Source: Seiridium cupressi (taxonomy: Eukaryota; Ascomycota; Sordariomycetes; Amphisphaeriales; Sporocadaceae). Taken from it: 64,000 nucleotides of DNA. Below are positions 11,029-22,140 of this stretch, piece after piece. The translations under genes and the position numbers were made by a program. The notes under the pieces are model-generated. The model worked only from the letters and a program-made list of their open reading frames with translations. It was not told the origin of the DNA and searched no databases. The stretch spans positions 248,001 through 312,000 of the forward strand of contig JARVKI010000013.1 in assembly GCA_036674765.1 (NCBI GenBank). Reading direction: 5' to 3'. How positions within the stretch are numbered: position 1 is the stretch's first letter; every line of letters starts with the position of its first letter.

Positions 11029-11956
11029 CTACATGAAATCGTCCTCCCAATCCTCATCCCTATCCTGGTTGCTGGTGGCGGCCATGTTTTCCTCCGTGAA
11101 AATGTCATCATACGCATGGTCCTTTTGGTATTTCTTCTCTGACCTCTCCTTCGCCAGCCGTTGTTCTTCCTTCTTCTGCACCACGGAGTTAGCACACACA
11201 CACACACACACAAAAGATCCCGAAGATGATCGAGAAAGGAGGAAGAGACACTTACTCTAGCTTGTACAGCCGCCATATCCTTCCGCCTCCTCTCCTTCAA
11301 CATGTCCTCTCTCTCCTGCATGAGATCGGGGTGCTTCTCGACCTTGGTCTTGTTCAGACGATTGACGATGGCGTTCTCCCGCTGCGGGACCAGGACGCGC
11401 TTGACCTTGCGCTGGTCCTTGAACGACACCTGACCGACGGCCATGGAGCCATCCTTCTTGAGATTGGACCACGGCGTGTAGATGACGGTGATGTTGTCCT
11501 TCTTGTTGCCCTCGATGCTGTTGGCCTTGGTGAGCTGGCCCAAGTCCGTGAGCAGCGCCTCCGGGATCGACTCCCACGAATCAGTCGGATTGGGCAGCCG
11601 CAGATAGATATGTGCCGACGAGAGCTTGTCTACGTGGAACTGTAACATGATAGTTGTGTAAGAAATTCTGAGCGCTAAATCAAGCATTACAGCTCATAAG
11701 AAATTGAGTATACAGAACGCTTTTCATACCCTGAAAAAAGTGTTAGTAACCATTCTTTTACTGTACTACTCATATACTCACCAGACGTCCTCGTCCCATC
11801 CGTATTTGATCAGTTCCTCATCTAGAAGAATATTGGTTAATCCTGGGCCCCCCTTGTACATGAGGGGCTCACGGGTTTCTCACTCTCGAATTTGTCCTTG
11901 CCCACATAAACGAATGCTGACGGAGTCACCGTATTTGAAGTGAAGTAATACACCAT
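11029..11956 (-). CDS. CCDC25 / NFACT-R domain protein with a predicted 1-nt exon
   Basis: Five exons: 11956-11884, 11821-11782, 11730 (one base), 11639-11256 and 11175-11029, total 645 bases, 214 residues. The product starts MVYYFTSNTVTPSAFVYVGK and continues [60 protein letters not shown], a Lys/Arg/Glu coiled coil and the ending EDWEDDFM. This matches CCDC25 (yeast JLP2 group) from end to end. The NFACT-R domain is related to the RNA-binding part of Rqc2/NEMF; its cellular role in fungi is unclear. Joining exon 2 directly to 11639 gives a frameshift and stop. The G at 11730, placed between a strong TACTAAC...TTTTTTCAG acceptor and a GTATGA donor, restores the conserved Val-Trp-Phe-His. A (CA)10 repeat sits in the last intron. 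Confidence 0.85.
11193..11212. repeat. (CA)10 microsatellite in last intron of the CCDC25-like gene
   Basis: Ten uninterrupted CA units. On the coding strand this is (TG)10, about 17-36 bases upstream of the 3' splice site of the final intron. TG tracts there can influence splice-site use, and length should vary between strains. Confidence 0.95.
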
Positions 11957-12309
11957 TTTTAGGATGATCAAGTCTCGGGAAGTATCCAGGCAATTTTCGA
12001 AATTTCGCCAAAAGTCTATCGACTGAGTTATCCGCACCCAAAGATTCCAAGGTCGCATCCATTCGTAGCCTGGTAACTGACTGAATGCACGACTGGTCGA
12101 CCCCGCCAGCCGGAAACTCCCTCGCACCAGCTGCCAGGCGCCCGGCGCATTTTTTCGAGAACCTCTCGCAAAGCTCCATCAAAGGAGCTCGCCGACCTCG
12201 AATCCAAAGCCCCAATTCGCAACCGCACGACCCCAACGGCGAGTGCTCTCCAGCTCAGTCGACCCATCCAAGTTCGACTCGCTTCTCGAAAAGAGCTCCC
12301 AGCGAAACA
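11957..12309. promoter_or_regulatory. Divergent intergenic region (CCDC25-like / uL3m)
   Basis: 353 bases between divergent starts. An ATG at 12085 in frame with uL3m makes part of this potentially coding, but its translation does not look like a mitochondrial leader. Confidence 0.4.
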
Positions 12310-13368
12310 ATGGCACCCCGAATGCCATGCCGCTGGGCGGCTGTCCTCCCGGCCGCGGCCAGCAGCGCCTGCCTCACCTCGGCGCCCCGAATCCTCATCA
12401 CAGAACGCGGCAGCGCCCTGCTACCCCGAACCGCCAAGCGCGGCGTGAAATATGGCTGGTCGACAGCTCCCGCCCGGGGCAAGCCAACACGCTTCAACCA
12501 GGTCTCGTCCGGCCTCCCAGCACCGACCGCTGGGCCCGCGGCTGCGCTCAAGCGCAAGGAGGCCACCACGCCCCTGCGCACGGGTGTGCTGGCCGTCAAG
12601 AAGGGCGTGTCTGCCATGTACGCCGCGGGCCGCCGCACGCCGTGCACGATCCTGCAGATGGACCAGGTCGAGGTGGTCGCCAACAAGACGCGGGCCAGCA
12701 ACGGGTACTGGGCCGTACAGCTTGGACTGGGACTCAAGCGACCGGGCAACGTGACGGCGCCGCAGCTGGGATACTACGAAGCCAAGGGACTGGCGCCGAA
12801 GAGACATTTGGCCGAGTTCAAGGTCAGGACCGAGGAAGGCCTGTTGCCGGTGGGCGTGCAGCTGCAGCCGGATTGGTTCAAGCTGGGCCAGTTCGTGGAC
12901 GCGAGGAGTAACTCCAGGGGTATGGGATTCGCTGGTGGTATGAAGAGGCACGGTTTCGCCGGTCAGGAGGCATCGCACGGTAACTCGAAGAATCACAGAA
13001 CGATCGGTACGACGGGTCCCAGTCAGGGTGGTGGTTCCCGTGTGCACCCGGGCAAGAAGATGCCTGGACGTATGGGCGGAGAGCGTGTCACAGTACAGAA
13101 CTTGCAGGTGTTGAAGGTGGACAACGAGATGGGCATCGTCGTCATCAAGGGACATGTGGCCGGGCCCAAGGGGTGCCTCGTCATGCTGGCTGATGCCATC
13201 AAGAAGGACCCGCCGGTCAAGACCTTCATTGACAAGGCAAGGCGGACAACACTTGAGAGGAACCCAGATGCAGAGCAAAAGCTAGAGGAGGCGAGAGTAA
13301 GGCATCTGGAGCTGAAGCAGATGCGCAAGGAAGGTACGATTGGCGGCGCGGAAGTTTTGCTTTCATGA
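12310..13368 (+). CDS. MRPL9: Mitochondrial large ribosomal subunit protein uL3m
   Basis: Single exon, 352 residues from the ATG at 12310. The N-terminus is rich in Arg, Ala and Ser with no acids for about 50 residues (MAPRMPCRWAAVL...), a typical mitochondrial presequence. The body is ribosomal protein L3: GVLAVKKGVSAMYA, the strongly conserved GFAGGMKRHGFAG followed by SHGNSKNHRTIG, and GSRVHPGKKMPGRMGG, which reaches the peptidyl-transferase region in bacterial L3. The yeast equivalent is Mrpl9 (YmL9). An in-frame ATG at 12085 would add 75 residues; I prefer 12310 because the leader then fits import. Codon use is strongly GC-ending, suggesting good expression. Confidence 0.93.
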   Translation: MAPRMPCRWAAVLPAAASSACLTSAPRILITERGSALLPRTAKRGVKYGWSTAPARGKPTRFNQVSSGLPAPTAGPAAALKRKEATTPLRTGVLAVKKGVSAMYAAGRRTPCTILQMDQVEVVANKTRASNGYWAVQLGLGLKRPGNVTAPQLGYYEAKGLAPKRHLAEFKVRTEEGLLPVGVQLQPDWFKLGQFVDARSNSRGMGFAGGMKRHGFAGQEASHGNSKNHRTIGTTGPSQGGGSRVHPGKKMPGRMGGERVTVQNLQVLKVDNEMGIVVIKGHVAGPKGCLVMLADAIKKDPPVKTFIDKARRTTLERNPDAEQKLEEARVRHLELKQMRKEGTIGGAEVLLS

Positions 13369-13812
13369 GGAGAGCCGTACGATCGAAATTGCTTGAAGAG
13401 CTGAGAGCATTGTGTTCATTATGTACTATATACAAGCAGTGTACACATATATGATGCCAGGGTAAAGCATCAATAGAGGCTTATTCCACACATCCACCTT
13501 ACCATGAGCTCGATTGAGCACATGATAGTTTTGACTTCAGAGATTTGACCACCCCTGTACAATTTGTTACAAATAATCCCGCCTCGTCCGAGAGGGTCTT
13601 GGTGTAATAGCAGGCTGCTGCAGGCTTTGCGAAAGGGCCTTTCTCTGCGCAATCATCCCTGTGCAGCCCTCCTTGCGCGGTCTTTCAATCCACATGACAT
13701 GACCACCTTCAGAAGCATAGTCACCGTAGAGTACTTGTTCAATCCTCAGATTCTACTCTCAAACTGCCCATCTGGAGCGAGGCTGAAGAGCAAAGAGATC
13801 GATTTCAGACTT
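13369..13812. other. Convergent 3' region (uL3m / COA1)
   Basis: Both neighbours end here. It holds two 3' UTRs and nothing else I can support. Confidence 0.4.
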
Positions 13813-14514
13813 TCATTTAATCTCAGTGCGGAACCCTCTGCCTTTCTGCTGAACCTCGTCTTCATCGTCGAAGAAGGCACTGCCCTCAATACCCTTGAAC
13901 GGGTCACCACCCTCGGCGTCCAGCAAATCGATCGTCTCGCCGTCCTTGGTCACCAAGCTCCACTCGGTGGTCTCGAACATGGCCTTGGCTCCGGGCCTGA
14001 AGCTGACGAACCGCATGACGCCCTCGTTCTTGTTGCCCTTGACCCGGAAGCTGATGTCGATGTGGCCGCGCAGCTGGTTCATGGACCCGGAGATCCAGGG
14101 GATCTGCTGCGCGAAGTAGATCTCGTCGCCCAGGTACTCGCGGGCTTTCCGGCTGGTGCGCAGGGCGTAGAGGGTCGAGGAGACGGTCGGCGACGACAGC
14201 TTTTGGTAGTTGAAGATGGCGAAGCTCGAGAGGGTGATCAGGACGAGGAAGATGGGCATGGTGGTTCGCCAGCGGAAGGAAACGGACTCCACGCCTGTCG
14301 ACGGACGTTAGCATTGCAAGCTCGTGTTCACTTGTCCAGTCAAACGGAGGGAGACCGTACTGGGGAGTTCGCGATCCGGCCGGCGTTCCATGAGCGGGCC
14401 ATCGCCGGGCTTGGGGGCGCGGACGAGTGTTCGGCGCTGGATTGGGGTTGAGATTCTAGAATTGAGGGCTCGCAGGCTGGGCAGAGCCCTCCTCCTCAAA
14501 GCTCTGGAGAACAT
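13813..14514 (-). CDS. COA1: Cytochrome c oxidase assembly factor Coa1
   Basis: Exons 14514-14361 and 14294-13813 (66-base intron) encode 211 residues. The start MFSRALRRRALPSLRALNSR is an Arg-rich mitochondrial presequence. One transmembrane helix lies at about residues 64-81 (MPIFLVLITLSSFAIFNY). The C-terminal intermembrane-space domain has YALRTSRKAREYLGDEIYF, IPWISGSMNQLRGHIDISF and KGNKNEGVMRFVS, which define the Coa1/Tim21-like fold. Coa1 acts with Shy1 early in assembly of the Cox1 module of complex IV. The tail is acidic (DDEDEV) and ends RTEIK. The GTACGG donor is weak but the frame demands it. Divergent from the membrane-protein gene. Confidence 0.9.
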
Positions 14515-15120
14515 GTTTGTCTCTGGATCTCACTCCTGCATACAAACAAGAGGCTGGTGTGCGAAGTGGCTCCGATGGCAGGAAGCAGAAAGCTCTCTCC
14601 AGCAATCATCCCACATCAATTCGATGGGATCGGCCGAAAGCTGCCAACGGCGAGTCGGGGTTACTGATCCGCCGACAGCTCAGAGCTTCCCCATTCCAAT
14701 AGCCAGAAACCAACGGCATGGGGGTTAGCCGGAAGCTCCAATCAGGCTAGTTGGCTCCTTCCCGTGCTGCAGCCAGGGTCGGCTGCATACGTCACATCGC
14801 CCCTTCAGCCCATGTGTGTACCAGTGTACGTACATGGAGTCTGGGGGATTTCAGGGTCCAAAGCCAAAAACCAGCCCGCATTTGGGGAGCTCCGAACAGA
14901 ACAAAAAGAGATGCCTTGTGACTATCACTGCCCGAGGACAACTTGTCAACTCTCGTAACAAACAAACAACTCTGAACCACGGCCAAACTTGTGGTTCATC
15001 ATCTAGCTGGACGGACTCAACGAAGATGGTTTGATACGACGTACTTGCACCTCTAATCCATCCAACTTACACATCATACCACCCACACCACAACGCCACG
15101 AAACAACCCATTCGCACAAC
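14515..15120. promoter_or_regulatory. Divergent intergenic region (COA1 / membrane protein)
   Basis: About 600 bases with both promoters expected. C-rich and ACCACA-rich just before 15121. No defined element recognised. Confidence 0.4.
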
Positions 15121-15816
15121 ATGGACATTGCTTCCCAACGCACCCGCTTCCGGCGCACCTTTGCCTACCCAGACGACTCACCACCCAATTCGGCCTCCTC
15201 CGCGCTCGACGAGACGGAGCAAGAGGAAGTCATCAGCTCGCTCTCGACCCAGAACCACGAGACCAACTCCCAGTTCCGGCTATTCCTCTTCGCCCTGCCG
15301 ACCCTGTCCTCGATCCCCTACGTCCTCGCCCTCGCCCACCCGGTCTCGCAGGGCATCTCGCGGGCGGCGGCGCTGCTGGCCCTCACGAGCCTGGCCAGCA
15401 CCACGTGGCTGCTGTGGTCGCAGCTGCCGGGCGTGACGGGCATCGCGATCCTGGACCAGTGGACGGGCGGCGCGGGGGCCGAGGACACCATACACGGCGA
15501 CCACGGACACCACGTGTCGACGCGGCGGCGAAGCAGGCGCGAGAGCTTCTCGGTCCCCATGGCCGTGACCGTGGACAGCGGCAAGTCGCCCCTGCTGGTC
15601 TGGCTGCCGTATCTGAACCTGGGCCTCTGCGGCGTGCTGGTCCTGACGGGCTGGCTGACCAGGACCGGCCGGGACGCTGGCAGTTGGGGGCATGTGGGCC
15701 TGGCGAACCTGCCGGGCGTCGTGAATCTGGTCGTCCTGGCTGCGAAGATGGTCATGGGTGGTGTGGACCCTGAGAAGGAGTTGAGTGGCCTGAAGTATGA
15801 GTTCAAGGGCGCATAG
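15121..15816 (+). CDS. Uncharacterised fungal membrane protein, four predicted helices
   Basis: Intronless, 231 residues from the ATG at 15121, which follows an AC-rich leader typical of fungal starts. The first 50 residues are polar and soluble. Hydrophobic stretches lie at about 54-74, 80-100, 157-178 and 191-211. Between helices 2 and 3 is a loop with HGDHGHH and a basic run RRRSRRES. The tail is short and charged. I do not recognise the family with confidence; it resembles small fungal ER or mitochondrial membrane proteins of unknown function. The His cluster could bind metal, but nothing else supports that. GC content is high. Confidence 0.75.
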   Translation: MDIASQRTRFRRTFAYPDDSPPNSASSALDETEQEEVISSLSTQNHETNSQFRLFLFALPTLSSIPYVLALAHPVSQGISRAAALLALTSLASTTWLLWSQLPGVTGIAILDQWTGGAGAEDTIHGDHGHHVSTRRRSRRESFSVPMAVTVDSGKSPLLVWLPYLNLGLCGVLVLTGWLTRTGRDAGSWGHVGLANLPGVVNLVVLAAKMVMGGVDPEKELSGLKYEFKGA

Positions 15817-16380
15817 AGACCATGGCCGGAAAAGCCACATAAGCTGGGCATGGACGCGGGTATGGGCAAGATATCTTGATACCTGACGTTATCGATATCG
15901 GAAGCTCATGATTAAATGTGGGAGTGGCTCGAGAGATTGGAAACATACCCTAGATGCTAAGTTACCATACACCGAGGACGGCCTGGATCTCTGGAACTAT
16001 TAGGATATTTGATACCCCCGAAATGACGAATGTTTCACAAAGAGAATCGGTTTACTCTTCATAAAACGTCGTCATTGCCAATCACCTTTTGAACCAGCAT
16101 ACGTGGTTCAAGTACCATTTTCATCCTTCTCATGATCTTTACAACCACTCAAATATGATGTGGACCATTCCTGCACTGTAGATGATGATTTATATAGCGA
16201 TACCAACCCCTCGAATTACATCCTCGCTGCTCGAGCTAAACACTTCTAAATAATCCCAGGGCGCGTTGTTAATCTATGATATGATCCTCCAACGCCATTG
16301 ATCACATCAGGCCGAGTCTCAGTCTGGTTCCTGACCTCCCCCCCCAATGAAATGCAACAATCACAATACACTCAGTGGAT
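15817..16380. other. Convergent 3' region (membrane protein / NUC-2)
   Basis: Both neighbours end here. AT content rises as expected for 3' UTRs. No gene supported. Confidence 0.35.
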
Positions 16381-19300
16381 CTACACGTCTAGCGACTCAT
16401 TAAACCGCAATACGCCATTGTTCTTCAGGATTCCGTCGATGCCCTTCGGCATGCGCGGGAAGGGGTCAGCAAACGGATGCGGTTCTGCTGGAACCTCCGC
16501 CGACTTGTCAATGACCAGTGCCAGACCTTGAGACTTGATCGCGTCCACGAGGGCTGGTACCATGTCCTATATAGAGTCAGCCATGCCGTCAAGTTGAGTA
16601 AATCGATGCTTTTGACGCTAGTGTTTCTGCTGTACGAAAAGAGTGTCAACTTACTAAAAGCCTTGAACTGCACACAAGCCCCATAAAGTTGTTGCTCTGC
16701 GCGATGCGGACTATCTCCTTGATACTTCTTGTCCGGCGTCCGCCATTTTGCATCACCCCGTTCCGTGTCTCGGCTAACCCTTCGTCCCTACCCAGGTCGT
16801 TGCACAAGAACACGGGAAAGTTTGGTTGCTTCCAGTTGAGAGTAGTACAAAGCGTCGGGTTGTAGCTGCTGAATACTACAGATCGAACGACGTCGGGAGC
16901 CCGGATACGTTGCCTCTGCGCTCGTGCATGGTCGAAGACAACAGTGAGTATCGCATCCACGAAAAGGTTGATGTCCACCGTTGGACCTAAGCCAAGCGCA
17001 CGCTCCTCCTCTTCTGAAGGATATATAATCTGAAGGTTAACGTGCATGGTCGCAGGTAAAATGGCGAGTGCTTGGTGTAGTGGTATACCTGCGGTGGCCA
17101 GGACACGGTGCACATCAGCAATGTTCTCTTGCGGTTGAGACGGCAACGCGACTAGGTGAGCCCGCGTTGGGCTTTGGGAGGTGACGGTATCAAACTGCTG
17201 GAAAGACAAGCGAGAGACAGGAATATCCACGCCACCGCAGTTGATGTGCCATTGTGGCCATAGCACAGGCACACCATCACTCGTAGGCTGAACAAACAGC
17301 TGAACAAAATCGCCTGAAAGACTGGATCCCGTAACGAACATACTCTGATGCGATTCTAGCTGGCTCGTTGCTTTCCAGTACGTCTCGAAATCTGTGATCT
17401 CAAGCGGGATACCCTGGAAGGGTTTGATGACTTGAGTATTGAAGCTGATCTGTCCTATCGCCCGTAGCCGGGGATCGAATAGGGGCAGGCAGCAACGGCC
17501 TGAGCTTTGCAACAATGCTCTGAAGGTATTCGGTAGAGCCACGGTCTTAGCGATGACCTTGGCACCATACGCAGGAAATACATCAAAATCGAGGGAAAAT
17601 GTATCCAAGTCCTCCACCTGGAATGATACCAATCGTGTGTCTTCTTGGAATGGAAGAATAATGTTCTTCGGAATGAGATCAGAGACTTTGGACGATATGG
17701 TAAGTCGTGCCGCAGGGTATTTGCTGTCGTGGAAGAAGATGAGAGGATGCTCCCCATGTTCTTCAAAACTGATCTGAATGACTGTCTTGGTGTCAAGGAA
17801 ATTGTGGCCGTATCTCCGGAGAGGTATGATGGGAGGCGGCAACTCGAGAACAGGGATAGCATCTGGGTCAAGCGCCATAGGCATGGGACCAGTACTACTA
17901 CCCATGGGTGCTAGCGATGGAGCCACTGTCTGCACACTCGTGGATTTTGATGTTTTGCGCCCCTGGTACGAGGTGAGAAGCTGCATGCACTCCAGGTGCC
18001 CCTCCCACGCTGCGTAGTACATTGCAGGAAGATCTTTCTCATCCAGGATATCGCGATTTGCACCCACAGTAAGCAGCTCTTGCAAACAAGGCACATTCCC
18101 CTCGCTGGCAGCGTGAACAAGGGGTGTCCAGCCATAAAGTTTGTCGATTTGATCCAGATCGGCACCGAAGTGCTGAAGGAGAAGTAACAGTCGAGGTGTC
18201 TGGCCAGATCGAGCAACGAGATGCTGGGGATACAGTCCCTCCGCATCTGGCAGAATCTGCGCTCCATTCCGCAACAGGAGCTCGACTATGTCGAGGGAGC
18301 CATGTTCACAAGCCAAATTCAATGGTACATGATCCGTATCTGATTTTGGGTCCAAGCGAGAAGTTGCTGCAAGAAGACGTTCTACACAAGCCAGATGTCC
18401 ATGTATGATTGCATGAATCAAGGGCGTAAAGTTATCATGGTCAATCAGGTCGATCGTGGACGGGTCCGCTGCTGTTGTTAGCATAGGCCAAGGAATGAGA
18501 TGGAGTGAGTGTACCTTGTAGGAGTGCATCAAGCATGTCCAGACGTCCATGCATGCTGGCGTAGTGTAGCGGAACCCTGCCGTACACATCCGTTCGGTTG
18601 ACTGCCACTCCTCCCGACAGACCAACACCGAGTACGAACGTATTTCCATATATGGTAGCTTGATGAAGACAATTCCGCTCATTGATGTCGTCCTCGGACT
18701 TCACGTCGACCAAGCCGGTAGCCAGCAGTACCTCGAGAGAAGCGTGAGGTGCCTCGTGTATCGCGGCCAGAAAAGTCCTCGTCACTCTTTCCATCAAAGA
18801 TGCTTCCATGGTTGCAGACGTGCCCGAAGCTGTTTTCATCCTAGAGAGAAGATCACGCAAAGAGTCCAGATTGCCGGAAATGGCAGTGTCAAGGAGTAGC
18901 GAGTCGGCATCTCCCTCATCCGTGCCCAGCAAATGTTGACTGCTGACTGTATGCTCTTGGCGCACCTCGAAGCTGACATTGTCGCCCTCAGCCCAAGCAC
19001 CCAATTCTTGCAGACTGGTTGTCGCCTGGTCCGATAATTCGCTGATGACAGTAGCATTGAAGAATGGCTGTACCTCCACGGCACGTGAGAGGTACAGCTC
19101 TTTTGTCTTAGACTTTGATGTCTTGTCCCATTTTTTCAAGATTTTGGAGAACGCTGTTCCGTTTATCTCGACAAATTGCTGCAGTTTATTGAGATCATTG
19201 GCGAACTGCTGAAAGCCTTCCTGAAGGGTTGTGAATTTGGCAGATCGTCTCGACACTCCCTGACGAGATTGCAGGACTTTCTTCTTATCTAGCAGGGTTT

Positions 19301-19956
19301 TGAGCCGGATTTTGAGCTAAACAATGGTCAACGGCCTTTGCCCCTGTTGTGGTCGACCAGGGTGGTGTCGAAGTTGGACGGCTTACCTCGGCCTCTTTTT
19401 GCAGGTAGAACGCATTGACCTTCTCGAGCTCTCGTTCCTTGGAGGCATCAGCAATGCTGGAAAGCACACTCATCGCAATAGGAAAGCTTACCAGTTGAAA
19501 GAAGAATTTTGCCCTGTTGGCCTGCAGAGCGGCCTGCGAGTCTATAGGCGTGGCAGGCTGGCGAGGATCTACCTGCGCGCTGAGGACGGGAGTGGCAGAA
19601 AGCCTTTTGATGAGCTATTTGCGTACTGTTAGTGTCACAGATCATAGGCCATAATCGGACCACTCGGAGGGCACTTCAGGCCTGGTCTCGCAATGAAACT
19701 TGCTTTTGACCTGTTCTGTCCAATCCTCTGTGGGGATACTGGAGGGATCGAGGAGAGATAGGACCGACATACCTTCTTCAGTGCCTTGTAGTTGACAAAG
19801 CTGGCGGCATATTCTGGTACTTCCAGCTGGCGCTTCTGGATTTGCTTACCGAACTTCCTACAGGGGGTTTAGTGAGGTTTGCTAGGAGGATTCTCACTAA
19901 TATCAAGGGTACGAAGAAGAACCGCATTCGGTAATCGGGGGTTGAATCACTCACAT
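16381..19956 (-). CDS. nuc-2: NUC-2/PHO81: SPX-ankyrin-GDPD phosphate regulator
   Basis: Seven exons: 19956-19955, 19857-19773, 19614-19492, 19437-19387, 19316-18515, 18468-16655 and 16566-16381, giving 1020 residues (Neurospora NUC-2 is of similar size). The SPX domain starts MKFGKQIQKRQLEVPEYAAS and includes FFFQLERELEKVNAFYLQKE and NGTAFSKILKKWDK; SPX binds inositol pyrophosphates. Ankyrin repeats follow (about 220-560), then a C2-like part and a degenerate glycerophosphodiester phosphodiesterase domain, ending RFNESLDV. In Neurospora and yeast this protein inhibits the PHO85/PGOV-PREG cyclin-CDK under low phosphate, letting the NUC-1/Pho4 factor act. The AT of the start codon is separated from its G by a 97-base intron. 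PHO-box-like hexamers lie upstream. Confidence 0.93.
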
Positions 19957-22140
19957 AATGCAGCGTGGATGTCAGCAGCGAGCCTCTGGAGGCTGCTTGG
20001 CTAGACAACGACTTTGAGATAGGCAGTGGGGGGTATTTCAGTGAGCTGCTCAAGCCGACTGTCCCTTTGTACTATTGGATGCAGGGCTGGATCTCACGCA
20101 GATGGCCAAGCATTGAAACAGACCTAGACGTCTATCCTGGGCTCACGAAGCCGGGGACGTTGCGGCGTTGTGGCGTGGTCGGAGGAAGCGTTGCTATACT
20201 GAAAAACTGGGGCACGTTTGCCCTGAAGGATGATCAAATCGAAGACAATGGCACGTGGTATTTGCCGTTGGTCAGAAAGCCTCAGTGGTTGGGCGGACAG
20301 TGGTGATCAAGGAAGCGGAATGCCGAAAGGAGTATCCCACTTATGTCATGTGCTCCTGTGTGTACACCGGTCAATACAGCCACACTAGAGTACGGTGACA
20401 GGTAGAGAGCAATTGGGGTATGAAGCCACGGGGACCGGTTGTCTTTCATACAACCACAACCCGCCTGGTGCCATAGTATAATCAGAAAGAGTTTATTACC
20501 TTGATCCTAAAGTGACTGAATCGAAGAGAGTGTCCGCCAGGCGTCGACGAATGTATATTATCTATAAGAATGAGACGTCGGACTGCACTGAGCACCGAAG
20601 AAAGCCTGGATTAGGTAAGATTATGTATAACGGCCCGAGCTTTGGAGATGGAATTGACGATGACCAGATGTAAAGGTCAGGTGGGGGTCAGGCATGGCGA
20701 GGTGTACCGATTGACTAGGACTGGGCTATCAACCGCCGTACCTCGTCATTCAACCCTCAACATACCCTGTTTGGTGTAACATCAAGTTGCAGGGGGGCGA
20801 AGCCCAGGGTAGCTGCCCGACAGGATCGCTGAGTGACCTTGCAGACAACGCGGGGGGCAGGCTCTGACGCTTCATTGCCATGCAACGGGGGGCATAAAAG
20901 AGAGGCATCAGAGGGTTTGGGGGCGGACCGAACAGCTGGGAGGGTATGTACCTTACGGGATGGCTGGAGAGACTATAGCGATTCCCATGAAACTCCCAAG
21001 GGCCGCCGGCTGAGTACGCTCTAAACGATAGCGGTTTGACGGCGATCTGGGGGTATGTAGCTGAGGACGGCGACCTGTCAAGCGACGTCACGGGACGAAC
21101 CAAACAGCGGTCGATACGGGCAGCCGAACACAAGCTTTGTACCGATGAGGCTCTAAGAAAGTTTGCAGGACGATTGGGAAGGGACTCTGAAAAGTCACAG
21201 ATAGTGGGGTTTGGCTCTGGCGGTTAAGGAGGGGCTCAGGAAGTCAAAAACTTGACGGGTGGGACAGTCAAATGTAGGTTGCAACTTCCCCATAACCGTC
21301 TTTGCTACTTGGAGTATTCGATGGTCTTTTCCACCGTCAAATCTGGCTTGCGATCTTTAGCCTACAGATCCAGCAGTCGGCTCCTCTTCATTATGACGCG
21401 TTGCCAGTTCAGTTTTGCTGCTCACCTCTTCTCGAATCTGATCAAGTGCCCGTCTTTTCCAATTGGGATACCGCTGAGTGAGGGGTCGGTTCTCCTCGAG
21501 TTAACGTGCAAAGGTAGAGGACTCTACCCATGAAGGGGAGTCTCCAGCCGAGCACGGGCAAGAGACATGTGTTCTGGTGACCAATCAGCAGCGGAGAACT
21601 GACCTCGTGGCATGTCTGCATCTTTTCGGCAAGGCTGAAGGAAAACCCCTGTTCTATCCTTGGGCATACCGCTGACCGTCCGGCCATGTCGAGATAAGTG
21701 GGGACATGCAAGTAATCGATAGGTGAGGCTAATAAGTGGTAAGTGGGCCCCCAACCAGGTCATTCGTTGACAGTCAGCACGTTATCTGAGGCCATGCTCA
21801 ACCTCTAGGGTGCCTTCATGTACAGTTCTACCCGCTATTCTTTATTTTGTGTACATGTAGTGTCTATTATGGTTTGCCGACTTTGCACGGTGTTTTCGGA
21901 ATCCCGTGGCCCGGTCAACTTTTGTTTATAGTGTGACAAAGGAAGTCATCAACAGCAAGGCTCAAACCTTTCCGTCGACCTCAAAATATGCAGGGTGGTG
22001 AGAACCTGTCCGGCGAGTTCGTATTCACCCTAAACAAACAATCATCTCTATGCAACCATTCATAACCAAACGCCGATGCTTTGCCCTTGACCATGAATCC
22101 CCTTTGAACCAATCCAGTTCCAGTTTTCCAGCCACTGTGT
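19957..22140. promoter_or_regulatory. 2.2-kb region upstream of nuc-2, without a recognised gene
   Basis: Lies between the start of nuc-2 and the 3' end of the CHY/RING gene. Open frames are short. A 113-codon frame at 19965-20306 overlaps the nuc-2 5' exon antisense and has no recognisable domain. The long leader may carry upstream ORFs. Two PHO-box-like sites are listed separately. Confidence 0.45.
20213..20257. promoter_or_regulatory. Pair of PHO-box-like E-boxes upstream of nuc-2
   Basis: CACGTT at 20213-20218 and CACGTG at 20252-20257, about 260 and 300 bases upstream of the split nuc-2 start. Pho4/NUC-1 basic helix-loop-helix factors bind CACGTG (high affinity) and CACGTT. Single hexamers are common by chance, so binding is inference. 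Confidence 0.4.

Noticed and set aside
12085..12309. In-frame upstream extension of uL3m from an ATG at 12085
   Set aside because: The added 75 residues contain acids and no import-like pattern, whereas the ATG at 12310 begins a good mitochondrial presequence.
19965..20306. 113-codon frame on the plus strand opposite the start of nuc-2
   Set aside because: It covers the first nuc-2 exon antisense, has no recognised domain, and lies in what should be the nuc-2 promoter.
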